Assembly (NCBI RefSeq): GCF_016879755.1
Contig: NZ_WOFU01000005.1
Location: forward strand, 124,001 to 188,000
Length of the DNA stretch: 64,000 bases
Direction: 5' to 3'
Origin: Bacillus sp. B15-48
Lineage (GTDB): Bacteria > Bacillota > Bacilli > Bacillales > Cytobacillaceae
Under the pieces are notes generated by a model. It was given only the letters and a program-made list of their open reading frames with translations, did no database searches and was not told where the DNA came from. Shown here piece after piece: positions 8,028 to 18,247 of this stretch. Numbering within the stretch: position 1 is the stretch's first letter; the number at the start of each line of letters is the position of its first letter. A program made the position numbers and the translations under genes.

Positions 8028-9149
8028 CTACTCAGCAGAAAAATCTTCAAGTTCTTCTTTTGTACCTGGGATAACAAGTTCACCGCTCTTGATTCGCTCA
8101 GAAAACTCTTTTACTCTTTCTTCAATCTCAGCTTTTGCTTCAACCTCATCATTAATTGAAGCTAAGCCAACTCCATCATCAGCAAGTGTGTAAACCACCG
8201 TTTCCCCACCCGCGAAGTCTCCTTCCATTGCCCGTTTAGAAATATCTTTAACAGCGACATCTACTCGCTTTAATGCGGAAGTAATGACCACATTCTTTTC
8301 TTCCCCATTAATTTCGACAACACCTTCATTGCTTTGGTCAGAGTCAACACCAATTACCCACACGTTTCTTTCTGGATCTTTTTTCTTAAGGTCACGCGCT
8401 TCTTTTAAAAGACCGTTTCCGGTAGCCCCAGCAGCATGGAAAATGACATCCACACCAGAAGCATACATCTTTGAAGCAATGGCTTGCCCTTTTTCAGCAG
8501 CTTCAAAATCCTCAGCATATTGAATGTCTAAATCGGCCTTAGGATTCACTGTCTTTACTCCTGCGCTAAATCCTGCTTCAAAACGCCCAACTACTTCTCC
8601 AGAGACTCCGCCGATAAACCCAATTTTATCGGATACTGTTGTTAGTCCTGCTACCACGCCTGCAAGAAAAGAGGACTCTTGCTCCCTGAAAAGAATGCTG
8701 ACTACATTTGGTTGTTCAACGACAGCATCCACAATGCCAAATTGAGTCTCGGTTTGCTGGCCCGCAATTTCATTTAAGGATTCTTGAATTAAGAAACCTA
8801 CTCCATAGATAAGGTTGAAACCCTTTCTAGCAAGTGAATTTAAATTTGTTGTGTAGTCCGCATCAGACTTCGATTGCAAGTAAGTATAGCCTTCACCTTC
8901 CGTTAAGCCATTTTCTTCTCCGAATTCCTTAATGCCTTTCCAAGCAGATTCATTAAAGGATTTGTCATCAACTCCACCTGTATCGGTAACCATTGCAACT
9001 TTAAACGTCTCCTCGGTCCTATCGCCAGTATCCCCAGCTCCGCCACCTTTTCTTTCTGCTTCATCTTTGCCACCACCGCCACAAGCTCCAAGAATTGTTC
9101 CTGCAGCCAATATGAGCGATAGGGCTAAACCAAATTTACGCTTTTTCAC
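8028..9149 (-). CDS. nupN: Nucleoside-binding lipoprotein NupN (BMP/PnrA family)
   Basis: This 373-residue secreted lipoprotein starts with a signal peptide (MKKRKFGLALSLILAAG) and a lipobox LGAC with the modified Cys23. A Gly-rich linker leads to a BMP-family (Bmp/Med/PnrA) ligand domain containing VTDTGGVDDKSFNESAW. Family members bind purine nucleosides, and genes for the matching ATPase and two permeases follow. The GTG start has an AGGGGGG site eight bases upstream. A terminator-like hairpin follows, suggesting the binding protein is expressed more strongly than the rest of the importer. Confidence 0.92.
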   Translation of the reverse strand: MKKRKFGLALSLILAAGTILGACGGGGKDEAERKGGGAGDTGDRTEETFKVAMVTDTGGVDDKSFNESAWKGIKEFGEENGLTEGEGYTYLQSKSDADYTTNLNSLARKGFNLIYGVGFLIQESLNEIAGQQTETQFGIVDAVVEQPNVVSILFREQESSFLAGVVAGLTTVSDKIGFIGGVSGEVVGRFEAGFSAGVKTVNPKADLDIQYAEDFEAAEKGQAIASKMYASGVDVIFHAAGATGNGLLKEARDLKKKDPERNVWVIGVDSDQSNEGVVEINGEEKNVVITSALKRVDVAVKDISKRAMEGDFAGGETVVYTLADDGVGLASINDEVEAKAEIEERVKEFSERIKSGELVIPGTKEELEDFSAE

Positions 9150-9440
9150 ATTCAGTACCCCCCTATAAGATGAATGAGTTAGTAGTAAAGGAAGATTTCA
9201 ACCGTTAGCAATTAAAGTCGTTTTTGTTCCTAAGACATGGAAACTAAACTACGGCTTTAAAATTCCAGACCCTTCTTCTAGCATTGGAAAAAAAGAATTG
9301 TTTTCATACGGAAAAGAAGTTGGTAAAAATTTGTAAATATTTATATAAAGGGGATAATCTTGGTCTTGCAGAAGGGCACCAGTCAAAAAATAAAGACAAA
9401 AAAGGAAGTGTTGGTTTTAACACTTCCTAATCCTTCTTGA
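9150..9440. other. spoIIIE-nupN intergenic region (291 bp)
   Basis: The spoIIIE terminator lies at one end (9398-9428). The remainder is AT-rich and should contain the nupN promoter, but I could not pick a clear -35/-10 pair. I saw no purine riboswitch core and no convincing CodY box (AATTTTCWGAAAATT). No coding sequence is visible. Confidence 0.5.
9398..9428 (-). terminator. Terminator after spoIIIE
   Basis: Perfect nine-base arms GGAAGTGTT and AACACTTCC around a six-base loop are followed by six Ts on the minus strand, 13 bases after the spoIIIE stop. Confidence 0.93.
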
Positions 9441-11777
9441 TTATGAGCTTACTTCGTCAGATTTTGAAATTAACACGGTTCGCGGTTTACTTCCTTCATA
9501 TGGCCCGACAATCCCGCGCTGTTCCATTTCATCAATTAGTCGTGCGGCTCGAGAATAGCCAATTCTGAATCGCCGCTGCAGCATCGACACAGATGCGGTC
9601 TGCATATCAACAACTAATTCAACGGCATCATCGTATATGTCATCATCCACTTTTGATGTCGTTTCAGGAATATCTTCAGGAATCATCTCTTCTTGATATT
9701 GTGCTTTTTGTTGGCCAATCACAAAATCGACCACTTCTTCGACCTCTTCATCTGATAAGAAGGCTCCTTGTAATCGCACAGGCTTTGATGCTCCTACTGG
9801 TAAAAACAGCATATCTCCTCTACCTAATAGTTTTTCTGCTCCACCCATATCAAGAATCGTCCGGGAGTCCGTCGCAGATGATACGGCAAATGCGATTCGC
9901 GATGGAATATTCGCTTTAATCACTCCTGTAATGACATCAACAGACGGACGCTGTGTGGCAATAATAAGATGAATACCGGCAGCTCGCGCCATCTGCGCTA
10001 ATCTCGTTATCGAATCTTCAACATCCGACGAAGCAACCATCATCAAGTCTGCCAACTCATCAACGATGACAACGATATATGGCAACAACGGCTGCTTCAT
10101 TTCGTCGTCGGCATTCATCCTTTTTACATAGTCATTATATCCTTCAATATTTCTTGTACCGGTATGGGAAAACAATTCATACCGACGTTCCATTTCGTTT
10201 ACTACTTTTTGCAAAGCTTGTGAGGCCTTTTTCGCATTCGTCACAACCGGTGCAAGCAAATGCGGAACCCCATTATATACGTTTAACTCAACCATCTTTG
10301 GATCAATCATCATTAATTTTACTTCATGAGGCTTTGCGCGCATAAGGATACTTGTAATAATTCCATTGATACAAACACTCTTTCCACTCCCGGTTGCTCC
10401 GGCTACGAGAAGATGAGGCATCTTATTCAATTCCGCGAGTACAGCCTCACCCGTTATGTCACGCCCAAGCGCAATTTGTAATTTTGATTCTGGTTTGTTC
10501 TTTTCCTTTGCTTCTAGCACTTCTCGTAAAGACACCATTGCCACTTCTGAATTCGGTACTTCAATTCCTATGGCCGATTTTCCAGGAATCGGTGCTTCAA
10601 TGCGGATATCTTTCGCAGCTAAAGCCAAAGCTAAATCATCATGAAGACTTACGATACGGCTAACCTTCACACCAACATCCGGATGAACTTCATATTTCGT
10701 CACAGCTGGACCTAAATGAACCTGTGTCACTTTCGCTTTCACTCCAAAGCTATGAAAGGTTCTTTCTAATTTAGCAGCATTTGCGTGAATGAGCTCATAC
10801 TCCCCACTTTGATCCGTCTTATTTGGTCTTTTTAATAAGTTAATAGACGGCAGTTCGTATGCCGTGTTTTCCACTTCTGTAAAGGTAATTGTTGGAGGAG
10901 TTTCGTCGATCTCTTCATTGGGTTCTTCTTCCCTTTGTTCTTTAACCTCTTCTTTCTTCTGATCCTCTACGAGATCATCCAAATAGGCTCTTTCAGCAAA
11001 ACTGGAAATAATCGGCTCTGATGGTTGTAATTCAGCTTCCACCATATCTGTTTTTCCCGTTCGATCAGAGCTTTTTTTCTCATTGACGGGCTTTATTTCT
11101 TTTTTCACCTGAGCTTTTTCCTCTTTTTTATCCATATACTGCTGCTGCCATTCTTTCAAATCCTCTATAAAGGCAATCCATTGTTTTTTAAGAAAGTTCC
11201 CAATACTATTAAGGACCTTACCGGCTGCATCTCCAAATGTCCTTCCGGTAATTAAAATAATTCCGATGATAATTAAAACAAAGGCAAATATTTGTGAGCC
11301 AACTGAGTCAAATAAAAAATAGAATGTAGCAAATAAAATAGCTCCAATCATACCCCCGCCTAGATCACCAGTACTTGATTCGCCTCTTACATCCATTTTA
11401 TAAAGATCCCATGTGTTTGCGATTACGCTCGGATTTTCAAATTTCCCTCCATTAGACAACAGCTCAAATAATGTTACATGGCTTAATAATAGGATCGCTC
11501 CAATAATTAAATATGTACCAAATAGCTTTGTTTGAAATAAAAATGGGAGTTGCCTTTTCCACATAATATAACAACTAAAGATGATAAGCCCTATCAGGCC
11601 AATCATGTACCACTCACCCATAAAAAAGCGGAAAAACAGAACAACCGCCTTTCCAACAGCTCCAAGCTCAGCCATCGCAATGATCGCTAAGGCAATCAGT
11701 ATTAATCCTGTAAGTTCGTATTTCATTGTTGTTTTTAATTGGTCACCTTTTTGAGTTCTTCTTTTCTTTTTCACCAT
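9441..11777 (-). CDS. spoIIIE: DNA translocase SpoIIIE/FtsK
   Basis: This 778-residue membrane-anchored DNA pump moves the chromosome into the forespore and clears trapped DNA at septa. Four hydrophobic segments lie in roughly the first 190 residues, followed by a charged linker, then the motor domain with Walker A GATGSGKS, Walker [11 protein letters not shown] and [10 protein letters not shown]-terminal winged-helix gamma domain ([23 protein letters not shown] region) reads orientation sequences. The ATG has AGGTGAT upstream. It is followed by a terminator and then the nucleoside importer, whereas B. subtilis has ymfC/ymfD here. Confidence 0.95.
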   Translation of the reverse strand: MVKKKRRTQKGDQLKTTMKYELTGLILIALAIIAMAELGAVGKAVVLFFRFFMGEWYMIGLIGLIIFSCYIMWKRQLPFLFQTKLFGTYLIIGAILLLSHVTLFELLSNGGKFENPSVIANTWDLYKMDVRGESSTGDLGGGMIGAILFATFYFLFDSVGSQIFAFVLIIIGIILITGRTFGDAAGKVLNSIGNFLKKQWIAFIEDLKEWQQQYMDKKEEKAQVKKEIKPVNEKKSSDRTGKTDMVEAELQPSEPIISSFAERAYLDDLVEDQKKEEVKEQREEEPNEEIDETPPTITFTEVENTAYELPSINLLKRPNKTDQSGEYELIHANAAKLERTFHSFGVKAKVTQVHLGPAVTKYEVHPDVGVKVSRIVSLHDDLALALAAKDIRIEAPIPGKSAIGIEVPNSEVAMVSLREVLEAKEKNKPESKLQIALGRDITGEAVLAELNKMPHLLVAGATGSGKSVCINGIITSILMRAKPHEVKLMMIDPKMVELNVYNGVPHLLAPVVTNAKKASQALQKVVNEMERRYELFSHTGTRNIEGYNDYVKRMNADDEMKQPLLPYIVVIVDELADLMMVASSDVEDSITRLAQMARAAGIHLIIATQRPSVDVITGVIKANIPSRIAFAVSSATDSRTILDMGGAEKLLGRGDMLFLPVGASKPVRLQGAFLSDEEVEEVVDFVIGQQKAQYQEEMIPEDIPETTSKVDDDIYDDAVELVVDMQTASVSMLQRRFRIGYSRAARLIDEMEQRGIVGPYEGSKPRTVLISKSDEVSS

Positions 11778-11839
11778 CTTATCACCTATAATCTAGTCTA
11801 CAAAACTTTATGAACAAATCCAAATCAATCAACCGGGTA

Positions 11840-11872
11840 GAAGAAAATAAGCAGCCTGTCTAGGCTGCTTAT
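11840..11872 (-). terminator. Terminator after ylzJ
   Basis: Arms AAGCAGCC and GGCTGCTT around a six-base loop are followed by TATTTTCTTC on the minus strand. It separates the tepA-ylzJ unit from spoIIIE. Confidence 0.8.
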
Positions 11873-11927
11873 CAAAGAGTCACTTTATTATAACATAAGG
11901 ACTATAAAGGTTGGTCAAACATTCGTT

Positions 11928-12140
11928 CTATGAAAAGGAAATTTTTGTCCCAGGCGTATAATCAGGGTTTAAATAATGAGAAGGGTCTGTGCTCATCACA
12001 CGTACAATTCGATAACTTCTTGCATCCTCTTGTTCTGCTAGGACTTGAATACCTTTATAATTGAGCATGAGCTGCGATTCATCTTGGTTTTCTTGTTCCG
12101 GGAAGATAAGCTCTTGAGGCATCATCGTATAAAGAATCAT
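11928..12140 (-). CDS. ylzJ: YlzJ-like small protein
   Basis: A 70-residue protein starting [14 protein letters not shown] matches the small YlzJ family found after tepA in Bacillus. Its ATG overlaps the tepA stop by four bases (ATGA), so translation is coupled. No membrane segment or known catalytic motif is visible and its function is unknown. Family assignment rests on the N-terminal motif and gene position. Confidence 0.8.
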   Translation of the reverse strand: MILYTMMPQELIFPEQENQDESQLMLNYKGIQVLAEQEDARSYRIVRVMSTDPSHYLNPDYTPGTKISFS

Positions 12141-12871
12141 TGAAGCATCCCCTCACCCTCTTGCTTTTTATGATCGATTAGTTCATTTAGTTTACGCATA
12201 GCTTGACCAATTCCACCAACCTCATCAATTAATCCCATATCAACAGCATCGGAACCCACTACATTCGTTCCAATATCCCTTGTTAAGTTTCCTTTTGCAA
12301 ACATTAGATCCTTGAACTTTTCCTCAGTAACATTTGAATGACTCGTCACAAAACGGATGACACGTTCTTGCATTTTATCTAGATATTCAAATGTTTGCGG
12401 GACGCCAATAACGAGGCCTGTTAATCGAATCGGATGAATGGTCATCGTAGCCGTCTCAACGATAAAAGAATGATCACATGACACGGCAATTGGCACCCCA
12501 ATTGAGTGTCCTCCGCCTAAAACAATCGAAACAGTAGGCTTCGATAAAGAGGCCATCATTTCGGATATCGCAAGCCCAGCCTCAACGTCTCCCCCCACTG
12601 TATTCAAGATCACCATAAGTCCTTCTATATTTGGATTTTGTTCAATCGCCACCAACTGTGGAATAAGATGTTCATATTTTGTTGTCTTATTATGTGGAGG
12701 CAGTTGTACGTGCCCCTCAATTTGACCAACTATTGTTAAACAGTGAATTTTGGAATCCTGCGAAAGCTGGGGCACATTTGTCTGACCTAGCTGTTGAATT
12801 TTCTCCATCAGGGAGGATTTTTCTTCTTTCTGTCCTTCCTGTTTTTCGGGATTTGTTTCATTCGTTTGCAT
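12137..12871 (-). CDS. tepA: ClpP-like serine protease TepA
   Basis: This 244-residue protein has a ClpP/crotonase fold. The serine nucleophile is in GGGHSIG (Ser123), the catalytic His in TIHPIRLTG (His146), and an Asp lies in the [14 protein letters not shown] segment. A charged N-terminal tail of about 40 residues precedes the domain. B. subtilis TepA has been linked to protein export and to removal of spore proteins; the substrate here is inferred only. The ATG follows GGGGGT. It forms a coupled pair with ylzJ. Confidence 0.9.
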   Translation of the reverse strand: MQTNETNPEKQEGQKEEKSSLMEKIQQLGQTNVPQLSQDSKIHCLTIVGQIEGHVQLPPHNKTTKYEHLIPQLVAIEQNPNIEGLMVILNTVGGDVEAGLAISEMMASLSKPTVSIVLGGGHSIGVPIAVSCDHSFIVETATMTIHPIRLTGLVIGVPQTFEYLDKMQERVIRFVTSHSNVTEEKFKDLMFAKGNLTRDIGTNVVGSDAVDMGLIDEVGGIGQAMRKLNELIDHKKQEGEGMLQ

Positions 12872-12951
12872 CCATTATTACCCCCTACAGACATAGTATA
12901 AAAATTAGTATGGGCAATAATAACCATTTCATGCAGGCAAGAACATAAAGT

Positions 12952-12986
12952 AAAAAAAAGAAAAACGCCAGATTCCAGCGTTTTTC
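12952..12986 (-). terminator. Terminator after rnjB
   Basis: Arms GAAAAACGC and GCGTTTTTC around a nine-base loop are followed by eight Ts on the minus strand, a few bases after the RNase J stop. Confidence 0.92.
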
Positions 12987-12991
12987 TTAGG

Positions 12992-14665
12992 TTAATTCTT
13001 CACTTCCATTAATATAGGCATAATCATTGGCCGACGCTTTGTTTTATTATATAAATGATAATTTAATGCTTCTCTCATTTCCTGCTTTAAACTAGTCCAG
13101 TCAAACGTCTCACGGGAAATCACTTTTTCAACAACCTCTTTGACAATTGCCTCTGACTCACTAATTAGTTCTTCGGACTCACGAACATAAACGAATCCTC
13201 GTGAAATAATTTCTGGTCCAGCTGCAATTTTCCGCTCCGTTCGATTTAACGTAACAACAACAATCAGTACACCATCTTGGGAAAGCAATCGGCGATCTCT
13301 TAAAACGATATTTCCAACGTCGCCTATCCCAATTCCATCGATGAGTACGTTTCCGGCTGGGACGCGCTCGACGGAGTGAATTTTGCCGTCAATAAATTCA
13401 ATAACCTCTCCGCGGTCAGGGACAATTATATGATCTTTGGTAATTCCACATTGTTGTGCTATTTTTTCATGGGCTTTTAGCATTTTATATTCGCCATGAA
13501 CAGGAATAAAGAATTTTGGTTTCATCAGGTTAATCATAAATTTTAACTCTTCTTTACTTCCATGACTGGATACATCAATCATACCTTTTCCAGAAAGAAC
13601 AGTTGCTCCTGCTCGATAAAGCAAATCAATGGTTTTGTTTATGAATACTTCACTGTTCGATAAAGGAGAGATTGGAATTAACACAGTATCCCCTTCTTGA
13701 ATATTGATGACTGGATGATTTCTCCTCGCCATTTTCTGTAAAGCTTCAATTGGTTCACCTTGATTTCCCGTAATCAAAATCACGAGTTCATTGTCGGCAT
13801 ACTGTTTGATTTCTCCAATAGGACAAATGAGTTCCTCATCAACCTCAAGGTAACCGAGCTCGATTACTTTTTCTAACGTGCGTTTAAGACTTTTTCCGAC
13901 GAGCGCCACTTTTCTTTGACTCTCACTTGCACTGTTAAAAATATGCTGGATACGACTTACATCGGTAGCAAAACAAGCCGCAATCACTCTTCCTTGAGCA
14001 AGCTCGAACGTGTTCGAGTATTCGCGAGCGATGATTTCTTCAGAGTCAGTATAACCAGGGTTTTCAGCTCCGATACTATCAGATAAAAGGCAAAGAACGC
14101 CCTTTTCCCCGATACTAGCCATTTTTCCAATTTCAGGTTGATATAACTTTGAGGCAGCTTGATCGAATTTAAAATCACCCGTGTGAACGATCGCCCCTTC
14201 TGAAGTGTGGATACAAACAGCCACCGAATCTGGAATGCTATGATTGGTTTTGAAAAATGTAACTAGTGCAGAAGCAAATTTTAATCTTGACCCTGAGTGG
14301 ATGACTCTTAAATCCGCCTTGCCTTGAAAATCTTGTTCCTTCATTTTTTCCTTTGCTAGAGCAATGGTGAGTCTTGTCCCATATACCGGAACATTTATTT
14401 TCTGTAAGAGGTAAGACAATGCACCGATATGGTCTTCATGTGCGTGGGTTAAAAAAATAGCTTGGACTCTTTCCTTATTTTCAATTAAGTAGGTAATATC
14501 GGGGATGACAACATCAATACCGAGCATTTCATCCTCCGGGAACATCAAGCCTGCATCAACAATAAATATGTCTCCATCTACTTCTGTGAGATACATATTT
14601 TTGCCAATCTCTCCGACCCCACCTAAGGGTATTACCTTGATGGTTTCATTCACTTTCGTATTCAA
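12992..14665 (-). CDS. rnjB: Ribonuclease J (rnjB/ymfA position)
   Basis: This 557-residue metallo-beta-lactamase/beta-CASP ribonuclease takes part in mRNA decay and 5' exonucleolytic processing. The signature HAHEDH is complete (His74, His76, Asp78, His79), with HTGDFKFD and PVHGEYKML further on supplying other metal and RNA-binding residues. Position between dapA and tepA is that of B. subtilis RNase J2, whose own HxHxDH motif is altered as I remember it; the intact motif here suggests an active enzyme. The start is TTG with AAGGAGG ten bases upstream; a GTG four codons in is an alternative. Confidence 0.88.
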   Translation of the reverse strand: MNTKVNETIKVIPLGGVGEIGKNMYLTEVDGDIFIVDAGLMFPEDEMLGIDVVIPDITYLIENKERVQAIFLTHAHEDHIGALSYLLQKINVPVYGTRLTIALAKEKMKEQDFQGKADLRVIHSGSRLKFASALVTFFKTNHSIPDSVAVCIHTSEGAIVHTGDFKFDQAASKLYQPEIGKMASIGEKGVLCLLSDSIGAENPGYTDSEEIIAREYSNTFELAQGRVIAACFATDVSRIQHIFNSASESQRKVALVGKSLKRTLEKVIELGYLEVDEELICPIGEIKQYADNELVILITGNQGEPIEALQKMARRNHPVINIQEGDTVLIPISPLSNSEVFINKTIDLLYRAGATVLSGKGMIDVSSHGSKEELKFMINLMKPKFFIPVHGEYKMLKAHEKIAQQCGITKDHIIVPDRGEVIEFIDGKIHSVERVPAGNVLIDGIGIGDVGNIVLRDRRLLSQDGVLIVVVTLNRTERKIAAGPEIISRGFVYVRESEELISESEAIVKEVVEKVISRETFDWTSLKQEMREALNYHLYNKTKRRPMIMPILMEVKN

Positions 14666-14751
14666 GTTTCAGCTTCCTCCTTGCTGTTATGGGCCGACCA
14701 TGACCAGTTATAGCTATTATACTTGATTCAAGAAACCCTTTACAACTGTAA

Positions 14752-14788
14752 AAAAAATCAACCTGCCTTAATGGCTGGTTGATTTTTT
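14752..14788 (-). terminator. Terminator overlapping the 3' end of dapA
   Basis: Arms of twelve bases (AAAAAATCAACC and GGTTGATTTTTT) surround a loop that contains the dapA stop codon. The upstream arm therefore encodes the last dapA codons, and the downstream arm runs into a T tract. Translation to the stop would keep the hairpin melted, so termination may depend on ribosome release. Confidence 0.88.
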
Positions 14789-15658
14789 AATTTCATTTAC
14801 AATCTGAAAGAGCATTCCTCGTTCTTGCTCATTTAGGGGTACAAGTGGCAATCGTACGGCACCGACATCAAGACCTTGCATTTGGAGTGCTGTTTTCACT
14901 GGGGTTGGATTTGGGGCAAGAAACAAGCCTTGCATTAACGGTAATAATTCCTGATGCAGTTGTGCTGCTTCCCCATTTTTTCCGCTTAGGTAGGCTTGAA
15001 CCATTTCCTGCATTTCACTCCCAATAATATGAGAAGCAACCGATACAACTCCGTGCCCGCCAACAGCTAGGACCGGTAATGTCATACTGTCGTCCCCGCT
15101 ATAAAGGAGGAAATCATCTGGTGTATTTGCGATAATTTTTGTCATCGCGTTTAAATCTCCACTCGCTTCTTTCACACAAACGATATTTGGAATTTCTGCG
15201 AGACGAATGATCGTTTCGGGTAGAATATTTACCGCCGAACGACTCGGGATATTATAAACCATGATTGGCAATTCAGTACTTTCTGCAACTGATTTAAAAT
15301 GTTGAAAAAGCCCTTCCTGATTTGGTTTATTATAATATGGGGCAACAACCATGATTCCATCAACCCCAAGCTGGGCTGCCTTTTTCGTTAACTCTACTGA
15401 AGCGTACGTGTTATTGCCTCCAGTCCCAGCGATTACAGGGACTCGATTATTAACCACATTAACGACATGCTCAAATAAGGCGATCTTCTCTTCTTTCGTA
15501 AGTGTCGGAGATTCCCCAGTCGTTCCAGCAACAACTAGAGATTCCGTCCCTGTATTTATTAAATGATTGACCAGTTGGGTCGTCTTTACAAAATCAATAT
15601 GCCCCTTATTGTCAAAAGGGGTGACCATCGCAGTCAAAACACGGCCAAATTGGACCAT
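14768..15658 (-). CDS. dapA: 4-hydroxy-tetrahydrodipicolinate synthase DapA
   Basis: This 296-residue class I aldolase condenses pyruvate and aspartate semialdehyde in the lysine/diaminopimelate pathway. The Schiff-base lysine is Lys163 in CVKEASG; Tyr135 and the Thr46-Thr47 pair (AGTTGES) complete the active site. The ATG at 15658 is chosen over an upstream one because AGGAGTG precedes it and the family starts at MVQFG. It is encoded after asd and dapG; its product is also the precursor of spore dipicolinic acid made by DpaA/DpaB. Confidence 0.95.
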   Translation of the reverse strand: MVQFGRVLTAMVTPFDNKGHIDFVKTTQLVNHLINTGTESLVVAGTTGESPTLTKEEKIALFEHVVNVVNNRVPVIAGTGGNNTYASVELTKKAAQLGVDGIMVVAPYYNKPNQEGLFQHFKSVAESTELPIMVYNIPSRSAVNILPETIIRLAEIPNIVCVKEASGDLNAMTKIIANTPDDFLLYSGDDSMTLPVLAVGGHGVVSVASHIIGSEMQEMVQAYLSGKNGEAAQLHQELLPLMQGLFLAPNPTPVKTALQMQGLDVGAVRLPLVPLNEQERGMLFQIVNEIKKSTSH

Positions 15659-15745
15659 TTTGATCCACTCCTTTATAAAGTGAAACTTCATCCAGTGGGG
15701 GTTCTCTTCAGCCCCATTGGTTCTTAGGTGAACACACTGTCTCGC

Positions 15746-16969
15746 CTAAATGTTTTTTTCCAGTTCGAAGGCAGTATGCAATGCGTTAACCGCGAGACTA
15801 AGGTCCTCTTCTTTAACAAGTACCCAAATAGTAGTATGGCTGTCTGCAGACTGTAAAATCCGAATGCCTTTTTCTGATAAAGCCGTGACAATTTTCGAAG
15901 TGACCCCCGGTACACCAGCCATTCCTGCACCAACAACCGAAACTTTGGCACAATTCCGTTCTATATGTGGTTCATGCCCGAGACTCGTTAAAATTGAAAT
16001 CGCACGGTCTGTCATCTCCTCAGAAACAGTGTAGATGACACCTTTTGGTGAAATATTGATAAAATCTACAGAAATACGATCATTCGCCATTGCTTTAAAC
16101 ACTTCTGACTGGAGATTGTATTGATCTTTTTTCGCGAAAACTTTCACCTGTGTGACATTGGAAACGTGGGCAATCCCTGTTATAAGCCGTTCTCGAATAT
16201 CACTACCTTTTCTTTGGATTGCGTTATGATCGGTTACAAGCGTTCCTAGGCTATCCGAGTACGTGGACCGAATCCGAATCGGTACTTTTGCTTGCATCGC
16301 AATTTCAACTGCACGAGGATGAATCACCTTGGCCCCTTGATAGGCCATATTACAAACCTCTGTGTAAGTGACAATCGACAAAGGTCTCGCATTGTCAGCG
16401 ATTCTTGGATCAGCTGTCATAATCCCTTCAACATCAGTGAAAATGTCGACTCTTTCAGCATTTAAAGCAGCCCCAAGTGCAGCCGCTGAAGTATCACTTC
16501 CACCTCTGCCAATTGTAGTAATGTCTCCATTCGAAGCGGCTCCCTGGAAGCCTGCGACAACCACGACGTCGACTTCATCTAACTCTTTTAATAAACGCTC
16601 GCACTTCATTTCAATAATCTTAGCACTTGTATGCTCGCCATTCGTTAAAAAACCTGCTTGTGAGCCAGTAAGCGCAGTTGCCTTTAAACCACTCAGCAAA
16701 AGCTGATTCGTAAAGACAACACTGGAAATAATCTCCCCACAAGAGAGTAAAAGATCAGTCTCCCTTGGCTTTAACGAATTTTGATTTCCGCCAACGAGGG
16801 ATAAAAGGGTATCCGTTGCATACGGATCCCCATTCCTTCCCATCGCTGAAACAACAACTACTACTTTATATCCCTCTGAAGTTGTTTTTTTTATATGGTT
16901 CACGGCATGTGTCCGGCTCTCACTATTGCGCACAGACGTACCACCAAATTTTTGGACGATTATTCTCAT
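15746..16969 (-). CDS. dapG: Aspartate kinase DapG
   Basis: This 407-residue kinase phosphorylates aspartate, the first step to lysine, threonine, methionine and diaminopimelate. The kinase domain opens with KFGGTSV (residues 7-13), has GRGGSDTSA near 150-160, and ends in two ACT domains from about 265. Position between asd and dapA identifies it as the DapG (aspartokinase I) type, which in B. subtilis is inhibited by diaminopimelate and serves sporulation and wall synthesis. The ATG has GAGGTG upstream. Confidence 0.93.
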   Translation of the reverse strand: MRIIVQKFGGTSVRNSESRTHAVNHIKKTTSEGYKVVVVVSAMGRNGDPYATDTLLSLVGGNQNSLKPRETDLLLSCGEIISSVVFTNQLLLSGLKATALTGSQAGFLTNGEHTSAKIIEMKCERLLKELDEVDVVVVAGFQGAASNGDITTIGRGGSDTSAAALGAALNAERVDIFTDVEGIMTADPRIADNARPLSIVTYTEVCNMAYQGAKVIHPRAVEIAMQAKVPIRIRSTYSDSLGTLVTDHNAIQRKGSDIRERLITGIAHVSNVTQVKVFAKKDQYNLQSEVFKAMANDRISVDFINISPKGVIYTVSEEMTDRAISILTSLGHEPHIERNCAKVSVVGAGMAGVPGVTSKIVTALSEKGIRILQSADSHTTIWVLVKEEDLSLAVNALHTAFELEKNI

Positions 16970-17003
16970 CGTAACACCTCTAAGATGCTCTCTTGATTAC
17001 TAA

Positions 17004-18053
17004 TTATTTTACCAAACCAAGTTCAATTAATTTTTCAGCAATTTGAACGGAATTCCATGCTGCTCCTTTTAATAAGTTATCTGAAACAACCCACATATGG
17101 AACCCCTGTTCATTATCTAGGTCTTTACGGATGCGTCCAACAAAAACATCTCTTTTACCAACACAATACGCAGGCATCGGGTAAATTTGTTGTGCTGGGT
17201 CATCCTGTAATACGATTCCAGGCGCGTCAGCTAGCATTGCCTTTACTTCGTCCGCACTGATGCCATCTTTTTCAATTTCAAAATAAACGGATTCAGAATG
17301 TCCCGTTCCAACAGGTAAACGCACACATGTAGCTGCTACTTCAAGTTCTGGCAAATGCATAATTTTCTTCGTTTCATTGATCATTTTCATTTCTTCAAAA
17401 GTGAAGCCATTTTCCTCAAACTTATCAATTTGTGGAATCGCATTGAAAGCAATTTGATAGTGTTTATCAAGTGCACCTACCGGCAAGATTTGCGGTTCTA
17501 CTTCTTCCCCGTCTAAAATGGCTTTCGTTTGCTCTTCCATTTCTTGGATGGCCGCTGCTCCAGCTCCTGAAACGGCTTGGTACGTAGAAACGATTACTTT
17601 CTTTAAACCTACCTTTTGACGTAAAGGCTCTAATGCTACTACCATTTGAATCGTTGAACAGTTCGGATTTGCAATAATTCCTTTGTGCTCGTATAAATCT
17701 GTTGCATTCACTTCTGGTACAATTAGCGGTACTTCTTCATCCATACGGAATGCACTTGTATTATCAACAACGATTGCTCCACGCTTTACAGCTTCAGGTG
17801 CTAATACTTTAGAGATGCTTCCTCCTGCACTGAAAAGAGCAATGTCAATCCCTTCAAAGCTTTCTGGCTTCGCTTCCTCTATTGTTATTTCCTGCCCTTT
17901 ATATAAAACCTTTTTTCCTGCTGATCTTGCTGATGATAGTAAGGTTAATTTCGAAATCGGTAAATCGCGATCCTCTAAAGTTTGAATGATTTGTTGTCCA
18001 ACAGCTCCTGTTGCTCCCACTACTGCTACATTAAATCTTCTCTCTTGCGGCAT
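17004..18053 (-). CDS. asd: Aspartate-semialdehyde dehydrogenase
   Basis: This 349-residue NADP enzyme reduces aspartyl phosphate to aspartate semialdehyde. It has a Rossmann motif GATGAVGQ (13-20), catalytic Cys132 in NPNCSTIQ, and a conserved His in VGTGHSE. The ATG follows AAGGGGAAC. It is 34 bases upstream of dapG, with which it should be co-transcribed. About 194 non-coding bases separate it from dpaB with no terminator apparent, so some read-through from the sporulation operon is possible. Confidence 0.95.
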   Translation of the reverse strand: MPQERRFNVAVVGATGAVGQQIIQTLEDRDLPISKLTLLSSARSAGKKVLYKGQEITIEEAKPESFEGIDIALFSAGGSISKVLAPEAVKRGAIVVDNTSAFRMDEEVPLIVPEVNATDLYEHKGIIANPNCSTIQMVVALEPLRQKVGLKKVIVSTYQAVSGAGAAAIQEMEEQTKAILDGEEVEPQILPVGALDKHYQIAFNAIPQIDKFEENGFTFEEMKMINETKKIMHLPELEVAATCVRLPVGTGHSESVYFEIEKDGISADEVKAMLADAPGIVLQDDPAQQIYPMPAYCVGKRDVFVGRIRKDLDNEQGFHMWVVSDNLLKGAAWNSVQIAEKLIELGLVK

Positions 18054-18247
18054 ATTTTAAGTTCCCCTTCCAAAAGTTGATTTAACCGACGTTTGCCGGA
18101 TTGTAAGAAATACTTAACAAGCAGAAATTCTATCAATTCATCTGCCAATTTTATATTTTCATTTATTTTATCATATTCAACGACGATTAAAAGGGGAGAT
18201 TTTGTTTCATGGACAATCGGATGTGATTAAACGATGACGAATACGGT

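Noticed and set aside
9150-9397. Purine riboswitch upstream of nupN
   Set aside because: No conserved three-way junction core could be recognised in the leader.
18054-18247. Separate promoter for asd
   Set aside because: Several AT-rich -10-like strings exist, but none pairs with a -35 at acceptable spacing, so none was annotated.
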